DNA of 64,000 bases from Porphyrobacter sp. ULC335 (GCF_025917005.1 NZ_CP078091.1:3162001-3226000); one strand, 5' to 3'. Counted from the stretch's first letter, positions 17,369 to 26,013 are shown. A program made the numbers and translations. Notes: generated from the sequence alone by a model not told the origin.

Positions 17369-17438
17369 ATCGCTGGTCGCAAGTGCGATCATCAAGCAGC
17401 TGGGGATCGCCCGTTTCAGCGTCTACGAGGCACTGAAG
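17361..17438 (+). pseudogene. remnant of a serine resolvase C-terminal HTH
   Basis: A short frame encodes KRPSLVASAIIKQLGIARFS followed by VYEALKG, which resembles the C-terminal helix-turn-helix of Tn3-type resolvases/invertases (pattern AIAKxLGIxRxSVYRxL). No catalytic domain precedes it, since the upstream sequence is a dispersed repeat. It is probably the tail of a destroyed transposon resolvase. The assignment rests on one motif. Confidence 0.4.
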
Positions 17439-17497
17439 GGGACCAGATGCCCTGCTTTTTTCTGGCGCGGGCCTTCAATCAACGTCATCATCTGCCA

Positions 17498-18655
17498 ATG
17501 AAAGCAAGTCCCGAAAAAGCCTGCGTCTTCTGTGGTCAGCCTCCAGAGGAAAAGACCAAGGAGCATGTGGTCCCCTTGTGGGTCATGAAGCTCACCGGCG
17601 ACGAGAAGCGGACGGCGTTTTTTGGGGTTCATTACGCGAACGGGCCCGAGAACCTTCAGGTTCGCCAACATGCATTCTCCTCTTACACACTCCCGGCCTG
17701 CAAAACCTGCAACGACACGTTCGCTGTCTTAGAGGACTTCGCCAAGCGAGTGGTCGAAAAGCTCCTATCCGAGCAGCCCTTGACTGCAGCAGATGTTGAA
17801 ATTCTCTTGGATTGGCTCGATAAAGTCCGCGTCGGCCTCTGGATTGCGGGCCGGACCCTCGGGACCAACATTTTCCGAGCATCCCAACCGAGGTTTTTTG
17901 TGGGACACCGCGTTCGTTGGGCTGACCGATGGGCGCGCATAACGCTGCTACCTGAAGGCGGGCAGGGGCTCACGTATGCAGGAGTAGGCACCCCGATGTT
18001 TGGTTCTATGCCAAGCGCGTTTGCAATCCGCATTAACCGGCTGATAATTCAGAACGCCTCAAGCCCTCGGATGCTTACACGCTGGCTGGGATTACCATAC
18101 CCAGAAATGACCAGAAAGAGGACGCCTGACGGCACGATTTACTTCAGCAAGGTGTGCTTCGGGAAAAACCGTCTGCTGCCCGGCCTTATGGATTTTCCGA
18201 AGCCGTTCGCGGGACTTGAGGTTATGCAGCCAGCTTACCCCTTTGACCTTAAGGACTGTGAGCGGCCCTTCCGAAATCCATATGCACAGGCTTTTTTTGC
18301 TGACTTAGAATCGCTCCGGGCGAAGCCGCTTTTCGCAACGCAGACAGAGATTCGCGCCATCGATGAGATCGGGCCGCAAGAGTATGAATTGATGAAGCAG
18401 CCCCTTCATCCGTCAATCCCCCATTGGTTCTCTAGCTCGGCACTTGTCCTGCAGAACTATGTCAGCGAAGTGGGGCTGGTGGGCGGTCCACCCGCGACTG
18501 AGAGGAATCACAAGCGGCTACTCAAGCTGATGAATGACCTCAGACACGCAAACCGAGCCTTCCTTAAGAAAATGGACGCACAAGTACGAGACCCCAGCAA
18601 GAGCAACGATGGATCCGTCGAACTGGCGCAGGGCCGTCGGGTCATCTCTATCTGA
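17498..18655 (+). CDS. HNH-nuclease-like zinc-ribbon protein, 385 aa
   Basis: The N-terminus has Cys9-x2-Cys12, then KEHVVPLWVM with His23, and later Cys68-x2-Cys71-Asn72 (LPACKTCNDTF). This CxxC...EHVxPxW...CxxCN order is typical of small HNH-family endonuclease domains, with the second CxxC completing the zinc site. The following 280 residues have no family I recognise. HNH proteins of this kind are frequent in islands and may act in defence or mobility. The start at 17498 is the ATG just before the motif; the frame is open upstream but overlaps repeat and resolvase debris. Codon use is less GC-rich than in the core genes. Confidence 0.55.
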   Translation: MKASPEKACVFCGQPPEEKTKEHVVPLWVMKLTGDEKRTAFFGVHYANGPENLQVRQHAFSSYTLPACKTCNDTFAVLEDFAKRVVEKLLSEQPLTAADVEILLDWLDKVRVGLWIAGRTLGTNIFRASQPRFFVGHRVRWADRWARITLLPEGGQGLTYAGVGTPMFGSMPSAFAIRINRLIIQNASSPRMLTRWLGLPYPEMTRKRTPDGTIYFSKVCFGKNRLLPGLMDFPKPFAGLEVMQPAYPFDLKDCERPFRNPYAQAFFADLESLRAKPLFATQTEIRAIDEIGPQEYELMKQPLHPSIPHWFSSSALVLQNYVSEVGLVGGPPATERNHKRLLKLMNDLRHANRAFLKKMDAQVRDPSKSNDGSVELAQGRRVISI

Positions 18656-18726
18656 GCACACACAGGATGAGCCTGGCATAAATGGCGGGAACTCCCGTGT
18701 GTCGCCGTTACGGTGAATTCAGTCTG

Positions 18727-18772
18727 GCGAATGGCCGATTGCACCTGAAATTGAGTCGAACCCGCCATTCGC
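18727..18772. repeat. inverted repeat downstream of the HNH-like gene
   Basis: GCGAATGGC at 18727-18735 pairs with GCCATTCGC at 18764-18772 across a 28-base loop. It lies between converging genes; no T tract follows, so it is not a standard intrinsic terminator. Confidence 0.4.
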
Positions 18773-18841
18773 CGATCCACCCAGTTTCAGCCGAAATGCG
18801 CGCAATCGGTTTGCCCCGATTGCTGACCGCCCGCACTCAAT

Positions 18842-19003
18842 TTATCTGTCCGCGTGTTCGCCGAGCGCGCTAGCGATCATGGCTGAGAGCGCTTCTTCTG
18901 CACGCTGACGGTTCGCCTCGTCCTTGCTCGACAGGTCACGACGCAGCCAGTCGGGCGTGCGAACAAGTGCGGTGAGAATGCGCTGGGAAAGGTCATCGCT
19001 CAT
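18842..19003 (-). CDS. small conserved partner of the relaxase, 53 aa
   Basis: The product starts MSDDLSQRILTALVRTPDWL and is a charged helical protein rich in Arg, Glu and Ala. Small proteins like this are often encoded divergently beside DUF3363-type relaxase genes in sphingomonads (I recall a DUF6771-like group, not verified). ATG at 19003 is chosen over 19039 because the conserved-looking part begins there. A role in DNA processing or relaxase regulation is plausible but unproven. Confidence 0.55.
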   Translation of the reverse strand: MSDDLSQRILTALVRTPDWLRRDLSSKDEANRQRAEEALSAMIASALGEHADR

Positions 19004-19504
19004 GCTCTGGCCTGTGGCGTTGTAGTAGGGTTGGTGCAATCATGGTGCAGCCACGCAGCGTATTCTGCGACAGCGGCGTTGCGGATTGGCTGCACTTTGC
19101 AGGCGAAGTTCTGGCCCATCCGATGCAGCCGCAATGCTGTGAGGTTGCAGGCCCGATGGACGCAACTTCGACAGGTTCTGCGACGGGTTCAAATGCCCGC
19201 AAGTGCATGATCAGAATAGAAAAGGTGACGGCAAGATAAAGCGAGATTCCTCGCTGCCGGGGCGCTGCCCCTAAGTATCTGTCTGCACATTGTTTTTGGG
19301 TGCTCTGCGAGCTGTTTAGCGGAGTGGCCGGGTGGCGCTCCTGCCGATTTTCCATTTCTTATCAATGCAAAAATGGGTGGCGCTGGTTTTGACGGGTATC
19401 TGACACTCCGCCGTTTGCCGCCGCTGGCAAGCCGTTGCGCGCTAGGCTGCTACCCCTAGGTTTTCGCTCTTGCGCAGCTGATTCCGGCTCCCAATCGTCA
19501 CCCC
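19004..19504. other. divergent control region of the relaxase; possible oriT
   Basis: About 500 bases without a convincing gene, between the small partner gene and the relaxase. Visible structure: GGGGC-GCT-GCCCC at 19259-19271; a ten-base direct repeat GGGTGGCGCT at 19330-19339 and 19375-19384; between them CCATTT at 19352-19357 and AAATGG at 19371-19376 as an inverted pair. Origins of transfer usually lie next to the relaxase gene and contain such repeats, so this is a candidate only. Confidence 0.35.
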
Positions 19505-21613
19505 ATGACAGGTGATGACGACAGCTTTCATATCCGCCCCGGACGGGCTCGCGACCGTGGTGCAGGCATGGCACGGGTTGCCCGCCCGCGCCCCGTGCGC
19601 CATCGGCCCAAGAGCTTCACCGCGCAGGTCACTCTCGCGATCAGACGGTCGGGCGGTAACCCCAATCAGTTGTCCGGAACGAGAAAGGCAAGTGGCAGGT
19701 GCAATGCCCGAGGTCGGGGCGCGAAGGTTGCTGCCGGATTGAAAGGCCGCAACGGATGGAGCCGGGACGCGCACGGGGTGCGTACCCGCGCGCGCCGGGT
19801 GGCCGTGAAGGCGAGGATCGTGAAGCTCAACCCGCAACGTGGCGGTACGCGCGGGCGGCAGTTCGTGAGCGCCAAGGCGGTTGATGCGCATCTGCGCTAT
19901 CTGGAGCGCGACGGCGTCACCCGCGACGGCGAAAAGGGTCAGGTCTATTCGGCTGACCAAGACGTGGCGGATGGTTCGGCCTTTCTCGACCGGGGCCGCG
20001 AGGACCGTCACCAGTTCCGCTTTATCGTGTCGGCGGAGGACGGCGTCGAGCTTTCCGATCTGCGCCAGACCACGCGTGATCTGATGGCGCAAATGGAAGC
20101 GGACCTTGGCACGAAGCTCGACTGGATTGCGGTCGATCACCACAACACCGGCCATCCGCATACCCATATTCTGGTGCGCGGTATCACCGACGACGGCAAG
20201 CGGCTCGACATCGCCGGGGACTACATCGCCCACGGCATCCGCGAACGCGCGAGCGAGATCGTCACGCTGGAGCTGGGCCGGCAGACCGAGAGGGACGTCA
20301 GCCGCCAGCTTGAACGCGAGGTGGATGCCAACCGGTTCACGCGGCTCGACCGGATGCTGATTGCCGAGCAGGACGCAGGGAGCGAGTTTGCTGATCTTCG
20401 TCCTGACAAGGACATGGCCCCCACCATGCGCCAGAACCGGGCGTTGATGATTGACCGTGCCCGCAGGCTGGAGCGGATGGGATTGGCGACCGAGCACACA
20501 CCGGGTGTGTGGACCATCTCACCCCGCGCAGAAGCGATCCTGCGCGAGCTGGGTACGCGCGGCGACATCATCAAAACCATGCATCAGGCGCTGGACCGCG
20601 AGGGGCTGGCGCAGCAGCGGGCCTCTGCAGGCTATGCCATCCACCAAGCCGCACCGACCAACCGGATCGTCGGGTGCGTCGTCGCTAAGGCACTGGGCAG
20701 CGACGAACTGGGTGAACGCATGGGTCTTACCATCGACGGGATGGACGGGCGTGTTCATTACCTTGAGGTCCCAGCAGCCAAGGCAGAGCACATCAGTCGC
20801 GGCAGCATAGTGGCGGTCAATCCGCCGCCCAGCACCGCGCGCACAGCAGATGAGAACATCCTGCAGCAGACCGATGCCACCGGCATCTATCGTCCATCGG
20901 CCCATCTGGCATCGGTTCGTGAGACCATGCCCCGGATTGATCACGAGCGGCATGTCCAGTCGCATGTCCGCAGGCTTGAAGCCTTGCGCCGCGCAGGAAT
21001 CGTCGAGCGCATTGATGCCGATCGCTGGAGCGTTCCCTCCGACCTGCCCGAACGCGGCCTTGCCTATGATCGGCAGCGGTTCGGGAAAGGCCCGCGTATC
21101 GATGAGTTGTCGCACCTGCCGCTCGACCGGCAGGTGCACCACGAGGGAGCAACCTGGCTTGACCGGACCATGCTGGACGGTGGGCGCGAGACCACGCCGC
21201 AGTCGGGGTTCGGCGGCGACGTTCGCAATGCATGGGAGGCGCGCAAACAAGCGCTCGCTGACATGGGCTATGTTCGGGATTCTGGCGGCGGGAAGTTCCG
21301 CGCGCCCAGCGATCTGCTCGCGCAGCTGGAACAGGCCGAGGTCAGCCGGGCGGGTAGAAAGTTTGCTGCCGAACGCGGGCTCACCTTCCAACCGACCGGG
21401 ACCGGCGATCGGGTGTCGGGCAAACTTGTTGGGCAAGCACAGCTTGCCAGTGGGCGGTTCGCCATGATCGACAATGGTCTTGGGTTCCAACTCGTGCCCT
21501 GGAACGACGCGCTCGCAAAGCGTCTGGGTCAGCAGATTGACGGGATCGCCATGCCCGGCGGGAGCATCGATTGGACGCTTGGCCGGAGCCGGGGCCGGGG
21601 GCTCGGGTTGTGA
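19505..21613 (+). CDS. relaxase, DUF3363 / VirD2-like
   Basis: A mobilisation protein of about 702 residues. The very basic N-terminal 110 residues are followed by a relaxase core: AVDAHLRYLERDGVTRDG near 125-142, RHQFRFIVSAEDG near 168-180, and the metal-binding HUH-type cluster DHHNTGHPHTHILVRG at 211-226. The long C-terminal part is the DUF3363 region. Such enzymes nick one strand at oriT and pilot it during conjugation. No coupling protein or type IV secretion genes are present in the window, so it may be a mobilisable element or the remains of an ICE. Confidence 0.85.
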   Translation: MTGDDDSFHIRPGRARDRGAGMARVARPRPVRHRPKSFTAQVTLAIRRSGGNPNQLSGTRKASGRCNARGRGAKVAAGLKGRNGWSRDAHGVRTRARRVAVKARIVKLNPQRGGTRGRQFVSAKAVDAHLRYLERDGVTRDGEKGQVYSADQDVADGSAFLDRGREDRHQFRFIVSAEDGVELSDLRQTTRDLMAQMEADLGTKLDWIAVDHHNTGHPHTHILVRGITDDGKRLDIAGDYIAHGIRERASEIVTLELGRQTERDVSRQLEREVDANRFTRLDRMLIAEQDAGSEFADLRPDKDMAPTMRQNRALMIDRARRLERMGLATEHTPGVWTISPRAEAILRELGTRGDIIKTMHQALDREGLAQQRASAGYAIHQAAPTNRIVGCVVAKALGSDELGERMGLTIDGMDGRVHYLEVPAAKAEHISRGSIVAVNPPPSTARTADENILQQTDATGIYRPSAHLASVRETMPRIDHERHVQSHVRRLEALRRAGIVERIDADRWSVPSDLPERGLAYDRQRFGKGPRIDELSHLPLDRQVHHEGATWLDRTMLDGGRETTPQSGFGGDVRNAWEARKQALADMGYVRDSGGGKFRAPSDLLAQLEQAEVSRAGRKFAAERGLTFQPTGTGDRVSGKLVGQAQLASGRFAMIDNGLGFQLVPWNDALAKRLGQQIDGIAMPGGSIDWTLGRSRGRGLGL

Positions 21614-21721
21614 TGCTTGTGCGAGAACTGCCACTCGGCCAGCTGGGTCGAGACAAGAGGGGGAAAGCAGTCTTGCCGAGTCTACCTAAGCGCCTTTGAT
21701 CCATGGCGCTACGACATTCTT

Positions 21722-22792
21722 CTAGCCCGCGAGGCTGTCATCCAACTCGCGCAACCGATCCTCAATTTGAGACGAAAAGCTGTAGATCGCAGTTAGGTCG
21801 GAAAGGAGATGCCGCTCCTCTTCCTTGCCCTTGAACGTGCCGAGGTATTTCGCAGTCAACCCGTTGAAGTGCATCCTGACAATGGTCTTGCGGTTGTTGT
21901 CGTCCAGCAGAACTGCGCAGTAGGATTTCGCGTCCCTAATCGTGACACGCTTTGGATCGAGAAGCCGTGAGGCAATGGCCTGGACGATGTGGAAGCCTGA
22001 CAGCTCTTCCTGTGTTGTAACGATGCCGTCTGCGTCCATTTCGCTCTCCGATGGCGCTTCCTCAACTGGGCCAGGTGATGCAGCGTTCAATGCAGACGAA
22101 AGGCGCTCATTGACCAGATCGCGGACAAGCGACGAAATCGTGCTAACCAGCATCTTGCTGATGTTCTCGCGCACCGATGCCGTAAGTCGGCCGTCATGGA
22201 CGCGCCGAGCCATCAAGTCCACGAACCCTTCTGATGGCTCCGCAAACTCCTTTTCCAACTCTTTGCGGAGGAGTGACTGAACCTTGAGGTTGCCGGCTTC
22301 ATGGACGATTTTGTCGATGTCAAAGGCCGATTTTTGGAACTTCTCAAGCGTCTTCACATCGGTTGGCTTGATCGCGTCCATGGAGAACGAGAAGAACGGC
22401 TTCTCGTCCATGATGTTGGCTTTCTCAACATCCGAATAGAATTGGTAGGTCACCCCATTGGTCAGCAGTGCAAGCCTAGCGTCTGTTGCTGTGAAATAGC
22501 GAAAAAGCTGACCTGCGTGCTTGATGTTCAGGTCTGACGAAGCGGGCTTACATTCGATCAGTACGTCTACCTTGCCATCCGTGCAGATCGCATAGTCTAC
22601 CTTTTCGCCCTTCTTGGTTCCCACATCAGCAGTGAACTCTGGGACAACCTCACCTGGGTTGAACACATCGTAACCCAGAGCTTGCAGGAAGGGCATGACC
22701 AGCGCGTTCTTTGCTGCCTCTTCGGTCAGCAAAACTTCACGATGCTCTAGCGTCCGCTTTTGAAGTTCCGCCAGCTTCGTCGCCAAGTCCAT
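21722..22792 (-). CDS. stand-alone HsdR-N-type restriction nuclease domain protein, 356 aa
   Basis: The first 130 residues resemble the N-terminal nuclease domain of type I restriction enzymes: VMPFLQALGYDVFNPGEV, then EKVDYAI with Asp66 and VDVLIECKP with Glu80-Cys-Lys82, which is the PD-(D/E)XK core, and later HAGQLFRYF. No helicase motor follows; the C-terminal half is helical and charged with no recognised family. Orphan proteins of this type occur in phages and defence islands. It sits beside another PD-(D/E)XK gene on the same strand, with about 130 bases between them. Codon use is AT-richer than in the core, consistent with transfer. Confidence 0.75.
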   Translation of the reverse strand: MDLATKLAELQKRTLEHREVLLTEEAAKNALVMPFLQALGYDVFNPGEVVPEFTADVGTKKGEKVDYAICTDGKVDVLIECKPASSDLNIKHAGQLFRYFTATDARLALLTNGVTYQFYSDVEKANIMDEKPFFSFSMDAIKPTDVKTLEKFQKSAFDIDKIVHEAGNLKVQSLLRKELEKEFAEPSEGFVDLMARRVHDGRLTASVRENISKMLVSTISSLVRDLVNERLSSALNAASPGPVEEAPSESEMDADGIVTTQEELSGFHIVQAIASRLLDPKRVTIRDAKSYCAVLLDDNNRKTIVRMHFNGLTAKYLGTFKGKEEERHLLSDLTAIYSFSSQIEDRLRELDDSLAG

Positions 22793-22922
22793 GATTGCCC
22801 CCTAAAAACCGTGCGGCACAGACCTGCCACTGAACAATTTTACAAGCAAGCCCTCAGGCAGGTTCATCAAGTCATTGCTTCAGGCTGATAGTCCGAACGA
22901 CTCCCGTGACAGATTGATTCTG

Positions 22923-23852
22923 TCAGCCTTCCAACGAGAATCCGAACATTCCACTGCTTTTGACCATTTCCAAATCGTAGTATGTGACGCCGCGCAAAAT
23001 GATGACCGGACTGGGATCGGCTTCTTCCTCCTTCGTAATTTCCTTCCAATCGCGATCGATCTCTTCGGGGTCCAGAAGGCCAACTTGAAAAGCGTTTGTG
23101 ATGACATGGCCTTGCAGTTCGTCTTTGAAGCCTGACATCTTACGGATTGGAAGTTGCCCATAGCGAAGCTGGCGCTGAACCAGCATGTTTGCATAGAGAC
23201 TGACCGGAATGCGCTGGCCGTAGCCGTTATCGACCCAAGGCTCGGTTTCGCCAAAGATCGGCATCTCCCCGGTTTCTCCCTCTTCGGTCGTGATATCGCC
23301 CTGATTCCATCGGTCGAGAAGCACTTCCACTGGATTACCCAATTTGTTGCCAGCTTCGTCAAAAGCAATAATCGATGAAAAGAAGTCGCGAGGCATCATA
23401 AATGGTGCTGGATAAGAGCAACTCACTCCAAGAGAAATTGCCACGCCCCTCCATTCAACCATCGCAGGCATGGACGGGAATGACTGCCACTTGTGTGGTT
23501 CTGTATCGACAGGACTGTAAAGGTCGATTTGAAGATCGCGAGCTCGCGCTTTCGCAGCCTCGCTAAAGCCACTGGGGCAAACTAGAACTCCCTTTTGTCC
23601 TCCTACATCCTTGAGAAGGCCATCAAATTCCTCAACACCTTTCACATCGACTGGCTTTTTATGATCCTTGCAGTCGATAATGATATTGATTTCATATTGA
23701 CCAATCTGTTCGCTGACCAAAACATCAATCTGCCGGTTCACTTTTGAATAACGCCCCGGCAATTTCACATTATGAATAACTTTCGCTTTAGGAGCGAGTT
23801 CCTGCTGAATGCGCTGAACCAGCTTCTCAAGCTCCTCGGATGCTTTGGCCAT
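22923..23852 (-). CDS. Mrr-like restriction endonuclease-fold protein, 309 aa
   Basis: The N-terminal domain shows the Mrr-type PD-(D/E)XK layout: an amphipathic first helix, RQIDVLVSE with Asp43, INIIIDCKDHKKP with Asp60-Cys-Lys62, then VDVKGVEEFDGLLKDVGGQK and GVLVCPSGFSEAAKARA, a signature of DUF4143/Mrr-like nucleases. The C-terminal 180 residues have no recognised family. Mrr-type enzymes cut modified or foreign DNA. It is encoded upstream of the HsdR-N protein in the same direction, so the two may work as a defence pair. The start ATG at 23852 follows a purine-rich stretch. Base composition is clearly lower in GC than the flanks. Confidence 0.7.
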   Translation of the reverse strand: MAKASEELEKLVQRIQQELAPKAKVIHNVKLPGRYSKVNRQIDVLVSEQIGQYEINIIIDCKDHKKPVDVKGVEEFDGLLKDVGGQKGVLVCPSGFSEAAKARARDLQIDLYSPVDTEPHKWQSFPSMPAMVEWRGVAISLGVSCSYPAPFMMPRDFFSSIIAFDEAGNKLGNPVEVLLDRWNQGDITTEEGETGEMPIFGETEPWVDNGYGQRIPVSLYANMLVQRQLRYGQLPIRKMSGFKDELQGHVITNAFQVGLLDPEEIDRDWKEITKEEEADPSPVIILRGVTYYDLEMVKSSGMFGFSLEG

Positions 23853-24000
23853 ATGCTCTCCTCGCGGACGTGTATCCCTATCGAAGCCATTCTTGCGGAC
23901 CTCAACTATGTCGCAATGGGGCTGTCGTTCAACGCGGGTGCGACGATAATGCAGGCTTAACCACAGAAAGCAGTGTTAGTGTTCGCCCTGAGATAGCTTC

Positions 24001-24112
24001 GAGAATTTCCGCTTTCGGTCAGAAGCTCACCTAAGCTGCCCATCCGCTATCGGGATCGCGCCGAGCTGCTAGGAATGCCCGAAACTGGGTGGTTAGCTGC
24101 CATTGATGTTGG
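24001..24112 (+). repeat. dispersed intergenic repeat (plus orientation)
   Basis: About 112 bp lacking the GGGGTCG start: GAGAATTTCCGCTTTCGGTC, AAGCTGCCCATCCGCTATCG, GGATCGCGC, and ending CGAAACTGGGTGGTTAGC. It lies in the 300-base gap before the 110-aa gene. Confidence 0.6.
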
Positions 24113-24152
24113 TTTTGCAGACACTACAAGGTTTGGCGAAAAGGGGGCCGCC

Positions 24153-24485
24153 ATGAGCGCGAGCGCGTGCGTCGTATATTTTGGTATCCGCTACGAAATT
24201 TCGGAAGACGAGATATCTGCGCTGGAGCTAAGAATCGATCCACGCCAGCGTGCGGCCAGACAAGTCGGTCTCAATAGCTATTGGCAGAATTTCGGAGGCC
24301 CCGACGAACGTTATGTGCTGCTGGTCGGCACGCAGATTGCGATCCTCGGACCGGAGGATGTGTTATCATCCAGCATCACAGCGGAGCGCCTCCAAGACAT
24401 TGTCAGCCAGACTGAGGGCCGTCTCAATGAAGCTGGACTTGAAGGACTGCGAAGTCTGCATTTCGAGTGGTTTGAGGACCTTTAG
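24153..24485 (+). CDS. hypothetical protein, 110 aa
   Basis: The product starts MSASACVVYFGIRYEI and is a compact alpha/beta protein with several aromatic residues; its C-terminus is LHFEWFEDL. No family is recognised. The ATG at 24153 is preceded by AAGGGGG about eight bases upstream. The gene lies between two copies of the dispersed repeat, a pattern also seen for the lipoprotein gene at 3755. Single accessory gene of unknown function. Confidence 0.6.
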   Translation: MSASACVVYFGIRYEISEDEISALELRIDPRQRAARQVGLNSYWQNFGGPDERYVLLVGTQIAILGPEDVLSSSITAERLQDIVSQTEGRLNEAGLEGLRSLHFEWFEDL

Positions 24486-24500
24486 GAGCCTGCGTCAAAA

Positions 24501-24622
24501 GTCCGCTATGGGGTCGCAAGCTGACCAGCGGCTGCTGGCGAGAAACTGGCTGAAGCTGCCCGGCGGCTATCATGATCGCGCGTCGGCCCCGCTCAGGACC
24601 GGGAATGGGTGGTTAGCGGACC
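24501..24622 (+). repeat. dispersed intergenic repeat, most complete copy
   Basis: A 122-bp element on the plus strand: GTCCGCTATGGGGTCGCAAG, GCTGCTGGCGAGAAACTGG, CTGAAGCTGCCCGGCGG, GATCGCGCGTCGGCCC, and ending AATGGGTGGTTAGCGGACC. GTCCGCTA at the left is the reverse complement of TAGCGGAC at the right, so the element has short terminal inverted repeats. Used here as the family reference. Confidence 0.65.
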
Positions 24623-24676
24623 TTTAGGTCCAAGAGTTTTCATGTCGCAATGTTAGTGACCGCAAATTCGCCGACT

Positions 24677-24895
24677 TCAGGGTTTGCGCTTGCCACGTGG
24701 GAACTCGCGGTCATTCCAGAGAACTGCCGCAATCAAAACAGGGTATACTAGGACAATAGCCGGAATGAACCGGCGCAGATACTCAGGCCATCCATAATTC
24801 TCGATCATTCCATCCCAAGTGTGGAGGCCAAGCCCGATCGAGACAAGAAGGAGCCACGGCATCACCGCAGCTCGCGCCGCATCCGACAATTTCAT
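24677..24895 (-). CDS. small membrane protein, 72 aa
   Basis: Two predicted membrane helices are visible: AVMPWLLLVSIGLGLHT (about residues 11-27) and FIPAIVLVYPVLIAAVLW (about 43-60), followed by a basic tail ending RGKRKP. No family is recognised. It lies between a dispersed repeat and the nucleotidyltransferase-HEPN gene. Start ATG at 24895. Function unknown. Confidence 0.55.
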   Translation of the reverse strand: MKLSDAARAAVMPWLLLVSIGLGLHTWDGMIENYGWPEYLRRFIPAIVLVYPVLIAAVLWNDREFPRGKRKP

Positions 24896-25071
24896 TGGCT
24901 CTTCTCCAAATCAGGGACGCCCCTGATTAGCCTCTTCAGCCGGTCAAGGTGATGACTCGCGTTCATTTACACAGAAATGCACGCCTTGGAGAATGTCGGC
25001 AATGGGGTCGATTTCAGAATTTCTGGTTTTGGCTCAAAATCCGCAAAGGCGGACGCTGGCGTCCTGCTCAA

Positions 25072-26013
25072 TCACCGAACCTTATCCGGCCTCGCCTTCG
25101 CCTCTGACTTGAGCTTTTCGATCCGCTCCGAGCAGACCTCGTGCACGACGCGGCCAAGTTCCTCGACCTGAGCGCCGAGCCATTCGAGCTCTTCCTCGGT
25201 GACCCGGTAGTGCTTCGAGTAGCGCGCCTTGACGTAGGCGTCCTTCAGCTTCTCGAACCGCGCGCGGTCGCGCTTATTTTCGCGCGGCCAGACATAGGTC
25301 AGGCGCGGATCGATCCGCTCAGCCTGGGTGCGCAAAAACCCGAGATTGTGGACGTGGGGGGTGTAGAACGTCGTGACCAGAAGAACGCAGTGGTAAAGCC
25401 GTTCGGTGGCTTGGTGCAAAATGAAAGCAGCATCGCGCCACTCTTGCTGCGAGACAAAAAAGTGAAACCCTTTCTTCGCGCTCGCAGCAAGTGGGAACCA
25501 TTCCTCCAAGTAGCCTTCCGCCATGGCAAGCGCCTGCGTTGGCGTCTTTGGCTTGGGCGTGTGCAGTTCGGTGTCGTCGGACTGGTAGACCGCAATCCCC
25601 TCGGCCTTCACGTCCATGAAAAAGTAGCGTCCGTGAGCGAGACCGTCGTTTACCTCCTGCAGGGTGTGAACGATGAAGTTGACCGGCGTCTGCAGTGTGC
25701 CAGTCACTCCATACTCGCGCATCAGCCGCTCATCGAGCTTGGCCCAGTACTTCACCCGGTCGGTGAGCCGCTTGTCGCTGACGATGATCAGCAGATCGAA
25801 GTCCGAACGGTAGCCCTTGGCGGTGTGCGGCTCATCGACCCAGGTGCCGCGCGCATAGCTGCCGTAGAGGATGACCTTGAGGATACGTCCGGCCTTCTTC
25901 CACTCGTGCTTTGCTAGAGCGAAGGCATCGTCGAACTCCTCGAAGATCAGCTGCACCACTCGTTCCAGCTCGCGCTGCTTTTGCGGGGGCAGATGGTCGA
26001 GGTCGGTGCGCAT
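25072..26013 (-). CDS. fused nucleotidyltransferase (MNT) - HEPN protein, 313 aa
   Basis: The N-terminal half is a minimal nucleotidyltransferase: LYGSYARGTW at 49-58 gives the GSxxxG motif and SDFDLLIIV at 70-78 gives the paired aspartates Asp71 and Asp73. The C-terminal half is helical and HEPN-like (about 185-300), with DAAFILHQATERLYHCVLLV. MNT-HEPN pairs are toxin-antitoxin modules in which the MNT enzyme adenylylates the HEPN ribonuclease; here both parts are on one chain. Such fusions are common on alphaproteobacterial islands. It is transcribed leftward, alone. Role as toxin-antitoxin or defence factor is inferred from the family. Confidence 0.75.
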   Translation of the reverse strand: MRTDLDHLPPQKQRELERVVQLIFEEFDDAFALAKHEWKKAGRILKVILYGSYARGTWVDEPHTAKGYRSDFDLLIIVSDKRLTDRVKYWAKLDERLMREYGVTGTLQTPVNFIVHTLQEVNDGLAHGRYFFMDVKAEGIAVYQSDDTELHTPKPKTPTQALAMAEGYLEEWFPLAASAKKGFHFFVSQQEWRDAAFILHQATERLYHCVLLVTTFYTPHVHNLGFLRTQAERIDPRLTYVWPRENKRDRARFEKLKDAYVKARYSKHYRVTEEELEWLGAQVEELGRVVHEVCSERIEKLKSEAKARPDKVR

